NCBI GenBank assembly: GCA_963680875.1
Contig: OY804582.1
Coordinates: 55,942,646 to 56,006,645 of the forward strand
Reading direction: 5' to 3'
Length of the DNA stretch: 64,000 nt
Source of the DNA: Bathymodiolus brooksi
Taxonomy: Eukaryota > Mollusca > Bivalvia > Mytilida > Modiolidae
Made by a program: the position numbers and the translations under genes. How positions within the stretch are numbered: position 1 is the stretch's first letter; every line of letters begins with the position of its first letter. Of this stretch, positions 27,995-42,284 are shown piece after piece. Below the pieces are notes generated by a model, which worked only from the letters and a program-made list of their open reading frames with translations, searched no databases and was not told the DNA's origin.

Positions 27995-30900
27995 CATCAG
28001 CCAACTAGTCGTATTCCTGTACTACAATATCAAATAACCCAAACACAACATCCGCCAAATAGTCATATTCCTGTACTACAATATCAAATAACCCAAACAC
28101 AACATCCGCCAAATAGTCATATTCCTGTACTACAATATCAAATAACCCAAACACAACATCTGCCTAATAGTCATATTCCTGTACTACAATATCAAATAAC
28201 CCAAACACAACATCCACCAAATAGTCATATTCCTGTACTACAATATCAAATAACCCAAACACAACATCCGCCAAATAGTCGTATTCCTTTACTACAATAT
28301 CAAATAACAAAAACACAACATCCACCAAATAGTCATATTCCTGTACTACAATATCAAATAACCCAAACACAACATTCACCAAATAGTCATATTCCTGTAC
28401 TACAATATCAAATAACCCAAACACAACATCCGCCAAATAGTCGTATTCCTTTACTACAATAACAAATAACCCAAACACAACATCAGCCAAATAGTCATAT
28501 TCCTTTACTACAATATCAAATAACCAAAACACAACATCCACCAAATAGTCATATTCCTGTACTACAATATCAAATAACTCAAACACAACATCTGCCAAAT
28601 AGTCATATTCCTGTACTACAATATCAAATAACCCAAACACAACATCCACCAAATAGTCATATTCATGTGCTACAATATCAAATAACCCAAACACAACATC
28701 CGCCAAATAGTCATATTCTGTACTACAATATCAAATAACCCAAACACAACATCCACCAAATAGTCATAATCCTGTACTACAATATCAAATAACCCAAACA
28801 CAACATCAGCCAAATAGTCATATTCCTGTACTACAATATCAAATAACCCAAACACAACATTCGCAAAATAGTCATATTCCTGTACTACAATAACAAATAA
28901 CCCAAACACAACATCCACCAAATAGTCATATTATGTACTACAATATCAACTAACCAAAAGACAACATCCACCAAATAGTCATATTCCTGTACTACAATAT
29001 CAAATAACCCAAACACAACATCCGCCAAATAGTCATATTCCTGTGCTACAATATCAAATAACCCAAACACAACATCCGCCAAATAGTCATATTCCTTTAC
29101 TATAATATCAAATAACCCAAACACAACATCTGCCAAATAGTCGTATTCCTGTACTACAATATCAAATAACCCAAAGCATAATATCCGCCAAATAGTCATA
29201 TTCCTGTACTACAATATCAAATAACCCAAACACAACATCCACCAAATAGTCATATTCTGTACTACAATATCAACTAACCAAAACACAACATCCACCAAAT
29301 ATTCATATTCCTGTACTACAATATCAACTAACCAAAACACAACATCCACCAAATAGTCATATTCCTGTACTACAATATCAAATAACCCAAACACAACATC
29401 CACCAAATAGTCATATTCCTGTGCTACAATATTAAATAACCCAAACACAACATCCGCCAAATAGTCCTATTCCTGTACTACAATATCAAATAACCCAAAC
29501 ACAACATCAGCCAAATAGTCGTATTCCTGTACTACAATATCAAATAACCCAAACACAACATCCGCCAAATAGTCATATTCCTTTACTATTATATCAAATA
29601 ACCTAAGCACAACATCTGCCAACTAGTCGTATTCCTGTACTACAATATCAAATAACCAAAACACAACATCCACCAAATAGTCATATTCCTGTACTACAAT
29701 ATCAAATAACCCAAACACAACATCTGCCAAATAGTCATATTCCTGTACTACAATGTCAAATAACCCAAACACAACATCCGCCAAATAGTCATATTCCTGT
29801 ACTACAATATCAAATAACCCAAACACAACAACCGCCAAATAGTCATATTCCTGTACTACAATATCAACTAACCAAAACACAACATCCACCAAATATTCAT
29901 ATTCCTGTACTACAATATCAAATAACCCAAATACAACATCTGCCAAATTGTCATATTTCTGTATTACAATATCAAATAACCCAAACACAACATCTGCCAA
30001 ATAGTCATATTCCTGTACTACAATATCAAATAACCCAAACACAACATCCACCAAATAGTCGTATTCCTTTACCACAATATCAAATAACCAAAACACAACA
30101 TCCACCAAATAGTCGTATTCCTTTACTACAATATCAAATAACCCAAACACAACATCTGCCAAATAGTCATATTCCTGTACTACAATATCAAATAACCCAA
30201 ACACAACATCCGCCAAATAGTCATATTCCTGTGCTACAATATCAAATAACCCAAACACAACATCCGCCAAATAGTAATATTCTGTACTACAATATCAAAT
30301 AACCCAAACACAACATCCACCAAATAGTCATATTCCTGTACTACAATATCAAATAACCCAAACACAACATCAGCCAAATAGTCATATTCCTGTACTACAA
30401 TATCAAATAACCCAAACACAACATTCGCCTAATAGTCATATTCCTGTGCTACAATATCAAATAACCCAAACACAACATCCGCCAAATAGTCATATTCTGT
30501 ACTACAATAACAAATAACCCAAACACAACATCCACCAAATAGTCATATTCTGCACTACAATATCAACTAACCAAAAGACAACATCCACCAAATAGTCATA
30601 TTCCTGTACTACAATATCAAATAAGCCAAACACATCATCCGCCAAATAGTCATATTCCTGTACTACAATATCAAATAACCCAAACACAACATCCGCCAAA
30701 TAGTCATATTCCTTTACTATAATATCAAATAACCCAAACACAACATCTGCCAAATAGTCGTATTCCTGTACTACAATATCAAATAACCCAAAGCACAACA
30801 TCCGCCAAATAGTCATATTCCTGTACTACAATATCAACTAACCAAAACACAACATCCACCAAATAGTCATATTCCTGTGCTACAATATCAAATAACCCAA

Positions 30901-33307
30901 ACACAACATCGCCAAATAGTCATATTCTGTACTACAATATCAACTAACCAAAACACAACATCCACCAAATAGTCATATTCCTGTACTACAATATCAAATA
31001 ACCCAAACACAACATCCACCAAATAGTCATATTCCTGTGCTACAATATCAAATAACCCAAACACAACATCCGCCAAATAGTCCTATTCCTGTACTACAAT
31101 ATCAAATAACCCAAACACAACATCCGCCAAATAGTCGTATTCCTGTACTACAATATCAAATAACCCAAACACAACATCCGCCAAATAGTCATATTCCTTT
31201 ACTATAATATCAAATAATCCAAACACAACATCTGCCAAATAGTCGTATTCCTGTACTACAATATCAAATAACCCAAAGCACAACATCCGCCAAATAGTCA
31301 TATTCCTGTTCTACAATATCAAATAATCCAAACACAACATCTGCCAAATAGTCGTATTCCTGTACTACAATATCAAATAACCAAAACACAACATCCACCA
31401 AATAGTCATATTCCTGTACTACAATATCAAATAACCCAAACACAACATCTGCCAAATAGTCATATTCCTGTACTACAATGTCAAATAACCCAAACACAAC
31501 ATCCGCCAAATAGTCATATTCCTGTACTACAATATCAAATAACCCAAACACAACATCCGCCAAATAGTCATATTCCTGTACTACAATATCAACTAACCAA
31601 AACACAACATCCACCAAATAGTCATATTCCTGTACTACAATATCAAATAACCCAAATACAACATCTGCCAAATTGTCATATTCCTGTACTACAATATCAA
31701 ATAACCCAAACACAACATCTGCCAAATAGTCATATTCCTGTACTACAATATCAAATAATCAAAACACAACATCCACCAAATAGTCGTATTCCTTTACTAC
31801 AATATCAAATAACCAAAACACAACATCCACCAAATAGTCGTATTCCTTTACTACAATATCAAATAACCCAAACACAACATCCGCCAAATAGTCATATTCC
31901 TGTACTACAATATCAAATAACCCAAACACAACATCTGCCAAATAGTCATATTCCTGTACTACAATATCAAATAACCCAAACACAACATCTGCCAAATAGT
32001 CATATTCCTGTACTACAATGTCAAATAACCCAAACACAACATCCGCCAAATAGTCATATTCCTGTACTACAATATCAAATAACCCAAACACATCATCTGC
32101 CAAATAGTCATATTCCTGTACTACAATGTCAAATAACCCAAACACAACATCCGCCAAATAGTCATATTCCTGTAATACAATATCAACTAACCAAAACACA
32201 ACATCCACCAAATAGTCATATTCCTGTACTACAATATCAAATAACCCAAATACAACATCTGCCAAATTGTCATATTCCTGTACTACAATATCAAATAACC
32301 CAAACACAAAATCTGCCAAATAGTCATATTCCTGTACTAAAATATCAAATAACCCAAACACAACATCCACCAAATAGTCGTATTCCTTTACTACAATATC
32401 AAATAACCAAAACACAACATCCACCAAATAGTCGTATTCCTTTACTACAATATCAAATAACCCAAACACAACATCTGCCGAATTGTCATATTCCTGTACT
32501 ACAATATCAAATAACCCAAACACAACATCTGCCAAATAGTCATATTCCTGTACTACAATATCAAATAACCCAAACACAACATCTGCCAAATAGTCGTATT
32601 CCTTTACTACAATATCAAATAACCAAAACACAACATCCACCAAATAGTCGTATTCCTTTACTACAATATCAAATAACCCAAACACAACATCCGCCAAATA
32701 GTCATATTCCTGTACTACAATATTAAATAACCGAAACACAACATCCGCCAAATAGTCGTATTCCTGTACTACAATATCAAATAACCCAAACACAAAATTC
32801 GCCAAATAGTCATATTCCTGTACTACAATATCAAATAACCCAAACACAACATCTGCCAAATAGTCATATTCCTGTACTACAATATAAAATAACCCAAAAA
32901 CAACATCCACCAAATAGTCATATTCCTGTACTACAATATCAAATAACCCAAATACAACATTCGCCAAATAGTCGTATTCCTTTACTACAATATCAAATAA
33001 CCCAAACACAACATCCGCCAAATAGTCATATTCCTGTACTACAATATCAAATAACCCAAACACAACATCCGCCAAATAGTCGTATTCCTTTACTACAATA
33101 ACAAATAACCGAAACACAACATCAGCCAAATAGTCATATTTCTTTACTACAATATCAAATAACCCAAACACAACATCCACCAAATAGTCGTATTACTGTA
33201 CTACAATATCAAATAACCCAAACACAACATCCGCCAAATAGTCATATTCCTGTACTACAATATCAAATAACCCAAACACAACTTCCACCAAATAGTCGTA
33301 TTCCTGT
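27967..33307 (+). repeat. Higher-order unit E, tandem copy 1 (5,341 bp)
   Basis: This unit is followed directly by a second copy at 33,308-38,757. The offset is 5,341 bp up to about 29,610 and 5,450 bp after it. The change is caused by a 109-bp loss in this copy at about 29,601-29,630: one 55-bp and one 54-bp monomer present near 34,960-35,070 are missing. Singletons include TCTGCCGAATTG near 32,479. Much of the left part (28,164-29,460) also matches 11,282-12,578, so unit E was assembled from older modules. Confidence 0.9.
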
Positions 33308-36300
33308 ACTACAATATCAAATAACCCAAACACAACATCAGCCAACTAGTCGTATTCCTGTACTACAATATCAAATAACCCAAACACAACATCCGCCAAA
33401 TAGTCATATTCCTGTACTACAATATCAAATAACCCAAACACAACATCCGCCAAATAGTCATATTCCTGTACTACAATATCAAATAACCCAAACACAACAT
33501 CTGCCTAATAGTCATATTCCTGTACTACAATATCAAATAACCCAAACACAACATCCACCAAATAGTCATATTCCTGTACTACAATATCAAATAACCCAAA
33601 CACAACATCCGCCAAATAGTCGTATTCCTTTACTACAATATCAAATAACAAAAACACAACATCCACCAAATAGTCATATTCCTGTACTACAATATCAAAT
33701 AACCCAAACACAACATTCACCAAATAGTCATATTCCTGTACTACAATATCAAATAACCCAAACACAACATCCGCCAAATAGTCGTATTCCTTTACTACAA
33801 TAACAAATAACCCAAACACAACATCAGCCAAATAGTCATATTCCTTTACTACAATATCAAATAACCAAAACACAACATCCACCAAATAGTCATATTCCTG
33901 TACTACAATATCAAATAACTCAAACACAACATCTGCCAAATAGTCATATTCCTGTACTACAATATCAAATAACCCAAACACAACATCCACCAAATAGTCA
34001 TATTCATGTGCTACAATATCAAATAACCCAAACACAACATCCGCCAAATAGTCATATTCTGTACTACAATATCAAATAACCCAAACACAACATCCACCAA
34101 ATAGTCATAATCCTGTACTACAATATCAAATAACCCAAACACAACATCAGCCAAATAGTCATATTCCTGTACTACAATATCAAATAACCCAAACACAACA
34201 TTCGCAAAATAGTCATATTCCTGTACTACAATAACAAATAACCCAAACACAACATCCACCAAATAGTCATATTCTGTACTACAATATCAACTAACCAAAA
34301 GACAACATCCACCAAATAGTCATATTCCTGTACTACAATATCAAATAACCCAAACACAACATCCGCCAAATAGTCATATTCCTGTGCTACAATATCAAAT
34401 AACCCAAACACAACATCCGCCAAATAGTCATATTCCTTTACTATAATATCAAATAACCCAAACACAACATCTGCCAAATAGTCGTATTCCTGTACTACAA
34501 TATCAAATAACCCAAAGCATAATATCCGCCAAATAGTCATATTCCTGTACTACAATATCAAATAACCCAAACACAACATCCACCAAATAGTCATATTCTG
34601 TACTACAATATCAACTAACCAAAACACAACATCCACCAAATATTCATATTCCTGTACTACAATATCAACTAACCAAAACACAACATCCACCAAATAGTCA
34701 TATTCCTGTACTACAATATCAAATAACCCAAACACAACATCCACCAAATAGTCATATTCCTGTGCTACAATATTAAATAACCCAAACACAACATCCGCCA
34801 AATAGTCCTATTCCTGTACTACAATATCAAATAACCCAAACACAACATCAGCCAAATAGTCGTATTCCTGTACTACAATATCAAATAACCCAAACACAAC
34901 ATCCGCCAAATAGTCATATTCCTTTACTATTATATCAAATAACCTAAGCACAACATCTGCCAAATAGTCGTATTCCTGTACTACAATATCAAATAACCCA
35001 AAGCACAACATCCGCCAAATAGTCATATTCCTGTACTACAATATCAAATAACCCAAACACAACATCTGCCAACTAGTCGTATTCCTGTACTACAATATCA
35101 AATAACCAAAACACAACATCCACCAAATAGTCATATTCCTGTACTACAATATCAAATAACCCAAACACAACATCTGCCAAATAGTCATATTCCTGTACTA
35201 CAATGTCAAATAACCCAAACACAACATCCGCCAAATAGTCATATTCCTGTACTACAATATCAAATAACCCAAACACAACAACCGCCAAATAGTCATATTC
35301 CTGTACTACAATATCAACTAACCAAAACACAACATCCACCAAATATTCATATTCCTGTACTACAATATCAAATAACCCAAATACAACATCTGCCAAATTG
35401 TCATATTTCTGTATTACAATATCAAATAACCCAAACACAACATCTGCCAAATAGTCATATTCCTGTACTACAATATCAAATAACCCAAACACAACATCCA
35501 CCAAATAGTCGTATTCCTTTACCACAATATCAAATAACCAAAACACAACATCCACCAAATAGTCGTATTCCTTTACTACAATATCAAATAACCCAAACAC
35601 AACATCTGCCAAATAGTCATATTCCTGTACTACAATATCAAATAACCCAAACACAACATCCGCCAAATAGTCATATTCCTGTGCTACAATATCAAATAAC
35701 CCAAACACAACATCCGCCAAATAGTAATATTCTGTACTACAATATCAAATAACCCAAACACAACATCCACCAAATAGTCATATTCCTGTACTACAATATC
35801 AAATAACCCAAACACAACATCAGCCAAATAGTCATATTCCTGTACTACAATATCAAATAACCCAAACACAACATTCGCCTAATAGTCATATTCCTGTGCT
35901 ACAATATCAAATAACCCAAACACAACATCCGCCAAATAGTCATATTCTGTACTACAATAACAAATAACCCAAACACAACATCCACCAAATAGTCATATTC
36001 TGCACTACAATATCAACTAACCAAAAGACAACATCCACCAAATAGTCATATTCCTGTACTACAATATCAAATAAGCCAAACACATCATCCGCCAAATAGT
36101 CATATTCCTGTACTACAATATCAAATAACCCAAACACAACATCCGCCAAATAGTCATATTCCTTTACTATAATATCAAATAACCCAAACACAACATCTGC
36201 CAAATAGTCGTATTCCTGTACTACAATATCAAATAACCCAAAGCACAACATCCGCCAAATAGTCATATTCCTGTACTACAATATCAACTAACCAAAACAC

Positions 36301-38757
36301 AACATCCACCAAATAGTCATATTCCTGTGCTACAATATCAAATAACCCAAACACAACATCGCCAAATAGTCATATTCTGTACTACAATATCAACTAACCA
36401 AAACACAACATCCACCAAATAGTCATATTCCTGTACTACAATATCAAATAACCCAAACACAACATCCACCAAATAGTCATATTCCTGTGCTACAATATCA
36501 AATAACCCAAACACAACATCCGCCAAATAGTCCTATTCCTGTACTACAATATCAAATAACCCAAACACAACATCCGCCAAATAGTCGTATTCCTGTACTA
36601 CAATATCAAATAACCCAAACACAACATCCGCCAAATAGTCATATTCCTTTACTATAATATCAAATAACCCAAACACAACATCTGCCAAATAGTCGTATTC
36701 CTGTACTACAATATCAAATAACCCAAAGCACAACATCCGCCAAATAGTCATATTCCTGTTCTACAATATCAAATAATCCAAACACAACATCTGCCAAATA
36801 GTCGTATTCCTGTACTACAATATCAAATAACCAAAACACAACATCCACCAAATAGTCATATTCCTGTACTACAATATCAAATAACCCAAACACAACATCT
36901 GCCAAATAGTCATATTCCTGTACTACAATGTCAAATAACCCAAACACAACATCCGCCAAATAGTCATATTCCTGTACTACAATATCAAATAACCCAAACA
37001 CAACATCCGCCAAATAGTCATATTCCTGTACTACAATATCAACTAACCAAAACACAACATCCACCAAATAGTCATATTCCTGTACTACAATATCAAATAA
37101 CCCAAATACAACATCTGCCAAATTGTCATATTCCTGTACTACAATATCAAATAACCCAAACACAACATCTGCCAAATAGTCATATTCCTGTACTACAATA
37201 TCAAATAATCAAAACACAACATCCACCAAATAGTCGTATTCCTTTACTACAATATCAAATAACCAAAACACAACATCCACCAAATAGTCGTATTCCTTTA
37301 CTACAATATCAAATAACCCAAACACAACATCCGCCAAATAGTCATATTCCTGTACTACAATATCAAATAACCCAAACACAACATCTGCCAAATAGTCATA
37401 TTCCTGTACTACAATATCAAATAACCCAAACACAACATCTGCCAAATAGTCATATTCCTGTACTACAATGTCAAATAACCCAAACACAACATCCGCCAAA
37501 TAGTCATATTCCTGTACTACAATATCAAATAACCCAAACACATCATCTGCCAAATAGTCATATTCCTGTACTACAATGTCAAATAACCCAAACACAACAT
37601 CCGCCAAATAGTCATATTCCTGTAATACAATATCAACTAACCAAAACACAACATCCACCAAATAGTCATATTCCTGTACTACAATATCAAATAACCCAAA
37701 TACAACATCTGCCAAATTGTCATATTCCTGTACTACAATATCAAATAACCCAAACACAAAATCTGCCAAATAGTCATATTCCTGTACTAAAATATCAAAT
37801 AACCCAAACACAACATCCACCAAATAGTCGTATTCCTTTACTACAATATCAAATAACCAAAACACAACATCCACCAAATAGTCGTATTCCTTTACTACAA
37901 TATCAAATAACCCAAACACAACATCTGCCAAATTGTCATATTCCTGTACTACAATATCAAATAACCCAAACACAACATCTGCCAAATAGTCATATTCCTG
38001 TACTACAATATCAAATAACCCAAACACAACATCTGCCAAATAGTCGTATTCCTTTACTACAATATCAAATAACCAAAACACAACATCCACCAAATAGTCG
38101 TATTCCTTTACTACAATATCAAATAACCCAAACACAACATCCGCCAAATAGTCATATTCCTGTACTACAATATTAAATAACCGAAACACAACATCCGCCA
38201 AATAGTCGTATTCCTGTACTACAATATCAAATAACCCAAACACAAAATTCGCCAAATAGTCATATTCCTGTACTACAATATCAAATAACCCAAACACAAC
38301 ATCTGCCAAATAGTCATATTCCTGTACTACAATATAAAATAACCCAAAAACAACATCCACCAAATAGTCATATTCCTGTACTACAATATCAAATAACCCA
38401 AATACAACATTCGCCAAATAGTCGTATTCCTTTACTACAATATCAAATAACCCAAACACAACATCCGCCAAATAGTCATATTCCTGTACTACAATATCAA
38501 ATAACCCAAACACAACATCCGCCAAATAGTCGTATTCCTTTACTACAATAACAAATAACCGAAACACAACATCAGCCAAATAGTCATATTTCTTTACTAC
38601 AATATCAAATAACCCAAACACAACATCCACCAAATAGTCGTATTACTGTACTACAATATCAAATAACCCAAACACAACATCCGCCAAATAGTCATATTCC
38701 TGTACTACAATATCAAATAACCCAAACACAACTTCCACCAAATAGTCGTATTCCTGT
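33308..38757 (+). repeat. Higher-order unit E, tandem copy 2 (5,450 bp)
   Basis: This is the full-length version of unit E: 101 monomers with a net loss of 4 bases. One difference from copy 1 is ATTCTGTAC near 34,272 where copy 1 has ATTATGTAC near 28,931. The right end continues into a segment with ACATCCACC (near 38,785) where copy 1 was followed by ACATCAGCCAAC, which marks the join between copies. Confidence 0.9.
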
Positions 38758-41700
38758 ACTACAATATCAAATAACCCAAACACAACATCCACCAAATAGT
38801 CATATTCTTGTACTACAATATCAAATAACCAAAACACAACATCCACCAAATAGTCATATTCCTGTACTACAATATCAAATAACCCAAACACAACATCCGT
38901 CAAATAGTCATATTCCTATACTACAATATCAAATAACCCAAACACAACATCCGCCAAATAGTCATATTCCTATACTACAATATCAAATAACCGAAACACA
39001 ACATCCGCCAAATAGTCATATTCCTGTACTACAATATCAAATAACCGAAACACAATATCCGCCAAATAGTCGTATTCCTGTACTACAATATCAAATAACC
39101 GAAACACAACATCAGCCAAATAGTCGTATTCCAGGACTACAATATCAAATAACCAAAACACAACATCCACCAAATAGTCATATTCATGTACTACAATATC
39201 AAATAACCCAAACACAACATCTGCCAAATAGTCATATTCCTGTACTACAATATCAAATAACCCAAACACAACATCCACCAAATAGTCATATTCCTGTACT
39301 ACAATATCAAATAACCCAAACACAACATCCGCCAAATAGTCGTATTCCTTTACTACAATAACAAATAACCCAAACACAACATCAGCCAAATAGTCATATT
39401 CCTTTAATACAATATCAAATAACCAAAACACAACATCCACCAAATAGTCATATTCCTGTACTACAATATCAAATAACTCAAACACAACATCTGCCAAATA
39501 GTCATATTCCTGTACTACAATATCAAATAACCCAAACACAACATCCACCAAATAGTCATATTCCTGTGCTACAATATCAAATAACCCAAACACAACATCC
39601 GCCAAATAGTCATATTCTGTACTACAATATCAAATAACCCAAACACAACATCAGCCAAATAGTCATATTCCTGTACTACAATATCAAATAACCCAAACAC
39701 AACATTCGCAAAATAGTCATATTCCTGTGCTACAATATCAAATAACCCAAACACAACATCCACCAAATAGTCATATTCTGTACTACAATAACAAATAACC
39801 CAAACACAACATCCATCAAATAGTCATTTCTGTACTACAATATCAACTAACCAAAAGACAACATCCACCAAATAGTCATATTCCTGTACTACAATATCAA
39901 ATAACCCAAACACAACATCCGCCAAATAGTCATATTCCTGTGCTACAATATCAAATAAACCAAACACAACATCCGCCAAATAGTCATATTCCTGTACTAC
40001 AATATCAAATAACCCAAACACAACATCCGCCAAATAGTCATATTCCTTTACTATAATATCAAATAACCCAAACACAAAATCTGCCAAATAGTCGTATTCC
40101 TGTACTACAATATCAAATAACCCAAAGCACAATATCCGCCAAATAGTCATATTCCTGTACTACAATATCAACTAACCAAAACACAACATCCACCAAATAG
40201 TCATATTCCAGTACTACAATATCAAATAACCCAAACACAACATCCACCAAATAGTCATATTCTGTACTACAATATCAACTAACCAAAACACAACATCCAC
40301 CAAATAGTCATATTCCAGTACTACAATATCAACTAACCAAAACACAACATCCACCAAATAGTCATATTCCTGTACTACAATATCAAATAACCCAAACACA
40401 ACATCCACCAAATAGTCATATTCCTGTGCTACAATATTAAATAACCCAAACACAACATCCGCCAAATAGTCCTATTCCTGTACTACAATATCAAATAACC
40501 CAAACAAAACATCAGCCAAATAGTCGTATTCCTGTACTACAATATCAAATAACCCAAACACAACATCCGCCAAATAGTCATATTCCTTTACTATTATATC
40601 AAATAACCTAAGCACAACATCTGCCAAATAGTCGTATTCCTGTACTACAATATCAAATAACCCAAAGCACCATATCCGCCAAATAGTCATATTCCTGTAC
40701 TACAATATCAAATAACCCAAACACAACATCTGCCAAATAGTCATATTCCTGTACTACAATATCAAATAACCCAAACACAACATCCGCCAAATAGTCATAT
40801 TCCTGTACTACAATATCAAATAACCCAAACACAACATCCGCCAAATAGTCATATTCCTGTACTACAATATCAAATAACCCAAACACAACATCTGCCTAAT
40901 AGTCATATTCCTGTACTACAATATCAAATAACCCAAACACAACATCCACCAAATAGTCATATTCCTGTACTACAATATCAAATAACCCAAACACAACATC
41001 CGCCAAATAGTCGTATTCCTTTACTACAATATCAAATAACAAAAACACAACATCCACCAAATAGTCATATTCATGTACTACAATATCAAATAACCCAAAC
41101 ACAACATCTGCCAAATAGTCATATTCCTGTACTACAATATCAAATAACCCAAACACAACATCCACCAAATAGTCATATTCCTGTACTACAATATCAAATA
41201 ACCCAAACACAACATCCGCCAAATAGTCGTATTCCTTTACTACAATAACAAATAACCCAAACACAACATCAGCCAACTAGTCGTATTCCTGTACTACAAT
41301 ATCAAATAACCCAAACACAACATCCGCCAAATAGTCATATTCCTGTACTACAATATCAAATAACCCAAACACAACATCCGCCAAATAGTCATATTCCTGT
41401 ACTACAATATCAAATAACCCAAACACAACATCTGCCTAATAGTAATATTCCTGTACTACAATATCAAATAACCCAAACACAACATCCACCAAATAGTCAT
41501 ATTCCTGTACTACAATATCAAATAACCCAAACACAACATCCGCCAAATAGTCGTATTCCTTTACTACAATATCAAATAACAAAAACACAACATCCACCAA
41601 ATAGTCATATTCATGTACTACAATATCAAATAACCCAAACACAACATCTGCCAACTAGTCGTATTCCTGTACTACAATATCAAATAACCCAAACACAACA

Positions 41701-42284
41701 TCCGCCAAATAGTCATATTCCTGTACTACAATATCAAATAACCCAAACACAACATCCGCCAAATAGTCATATTCCTGTACTACAATATCAAATAACCCAA
41801 ACACAACATCTGCCAAATAGTCGTATTCCTGTACTACAATATCAAATAACCCAAACACAACATCCACCAAATAGTCATATTCCTGTACTACAATATCAAA
41901 TAACCCAAACACAACATCTGCCAACTAGTCGTATTCCTGTACTACAATATCAAATAACCAAAACACAACATCCACCAAATAGTCATATTCCTGTACTACA
42001 ATATCAAATAACCCAAACACAACATCTGCCAAATAGTCATATTCCTGTACTACAATGTCAAATAACCCAAACACAACATCCGCCAAATAGTCATATTCCT
42101 GTACTACAATATCAAATAACCCAAACACAACAACCGCCAAATAGTCATATTCCTGTACTACAATATCAACTAACCAAAACACAACATCCACCAAATATTC
42201 ATATTCCTGTACTACAATATCAAATAACCCAAATACAACATCTGCCAAATTGTCATATTTCTGTATTACAATATCAAATAACCC
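36727..42284 (+). repeat. Higher-order unit F, copy 1 (about 5.56 kb)
   Basis: The left 3.9 kb (36,727-40,633) recurs at 42,285-46,246. The offset is 5,559 bp up to about 39,630 and 5,613 bp after it, because this copy lacks one monomer there (the CATAATCCTG monomer seen near 45,230 is absent). The rest, 40,634-42,284, is a mosaic of modules also found near 6,300-7,080 and 9,399-9,760. Unit F overlaps the right part of unit E copy 2, so the duplications are staggered, not laid side by side. Confidence 0.86.
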
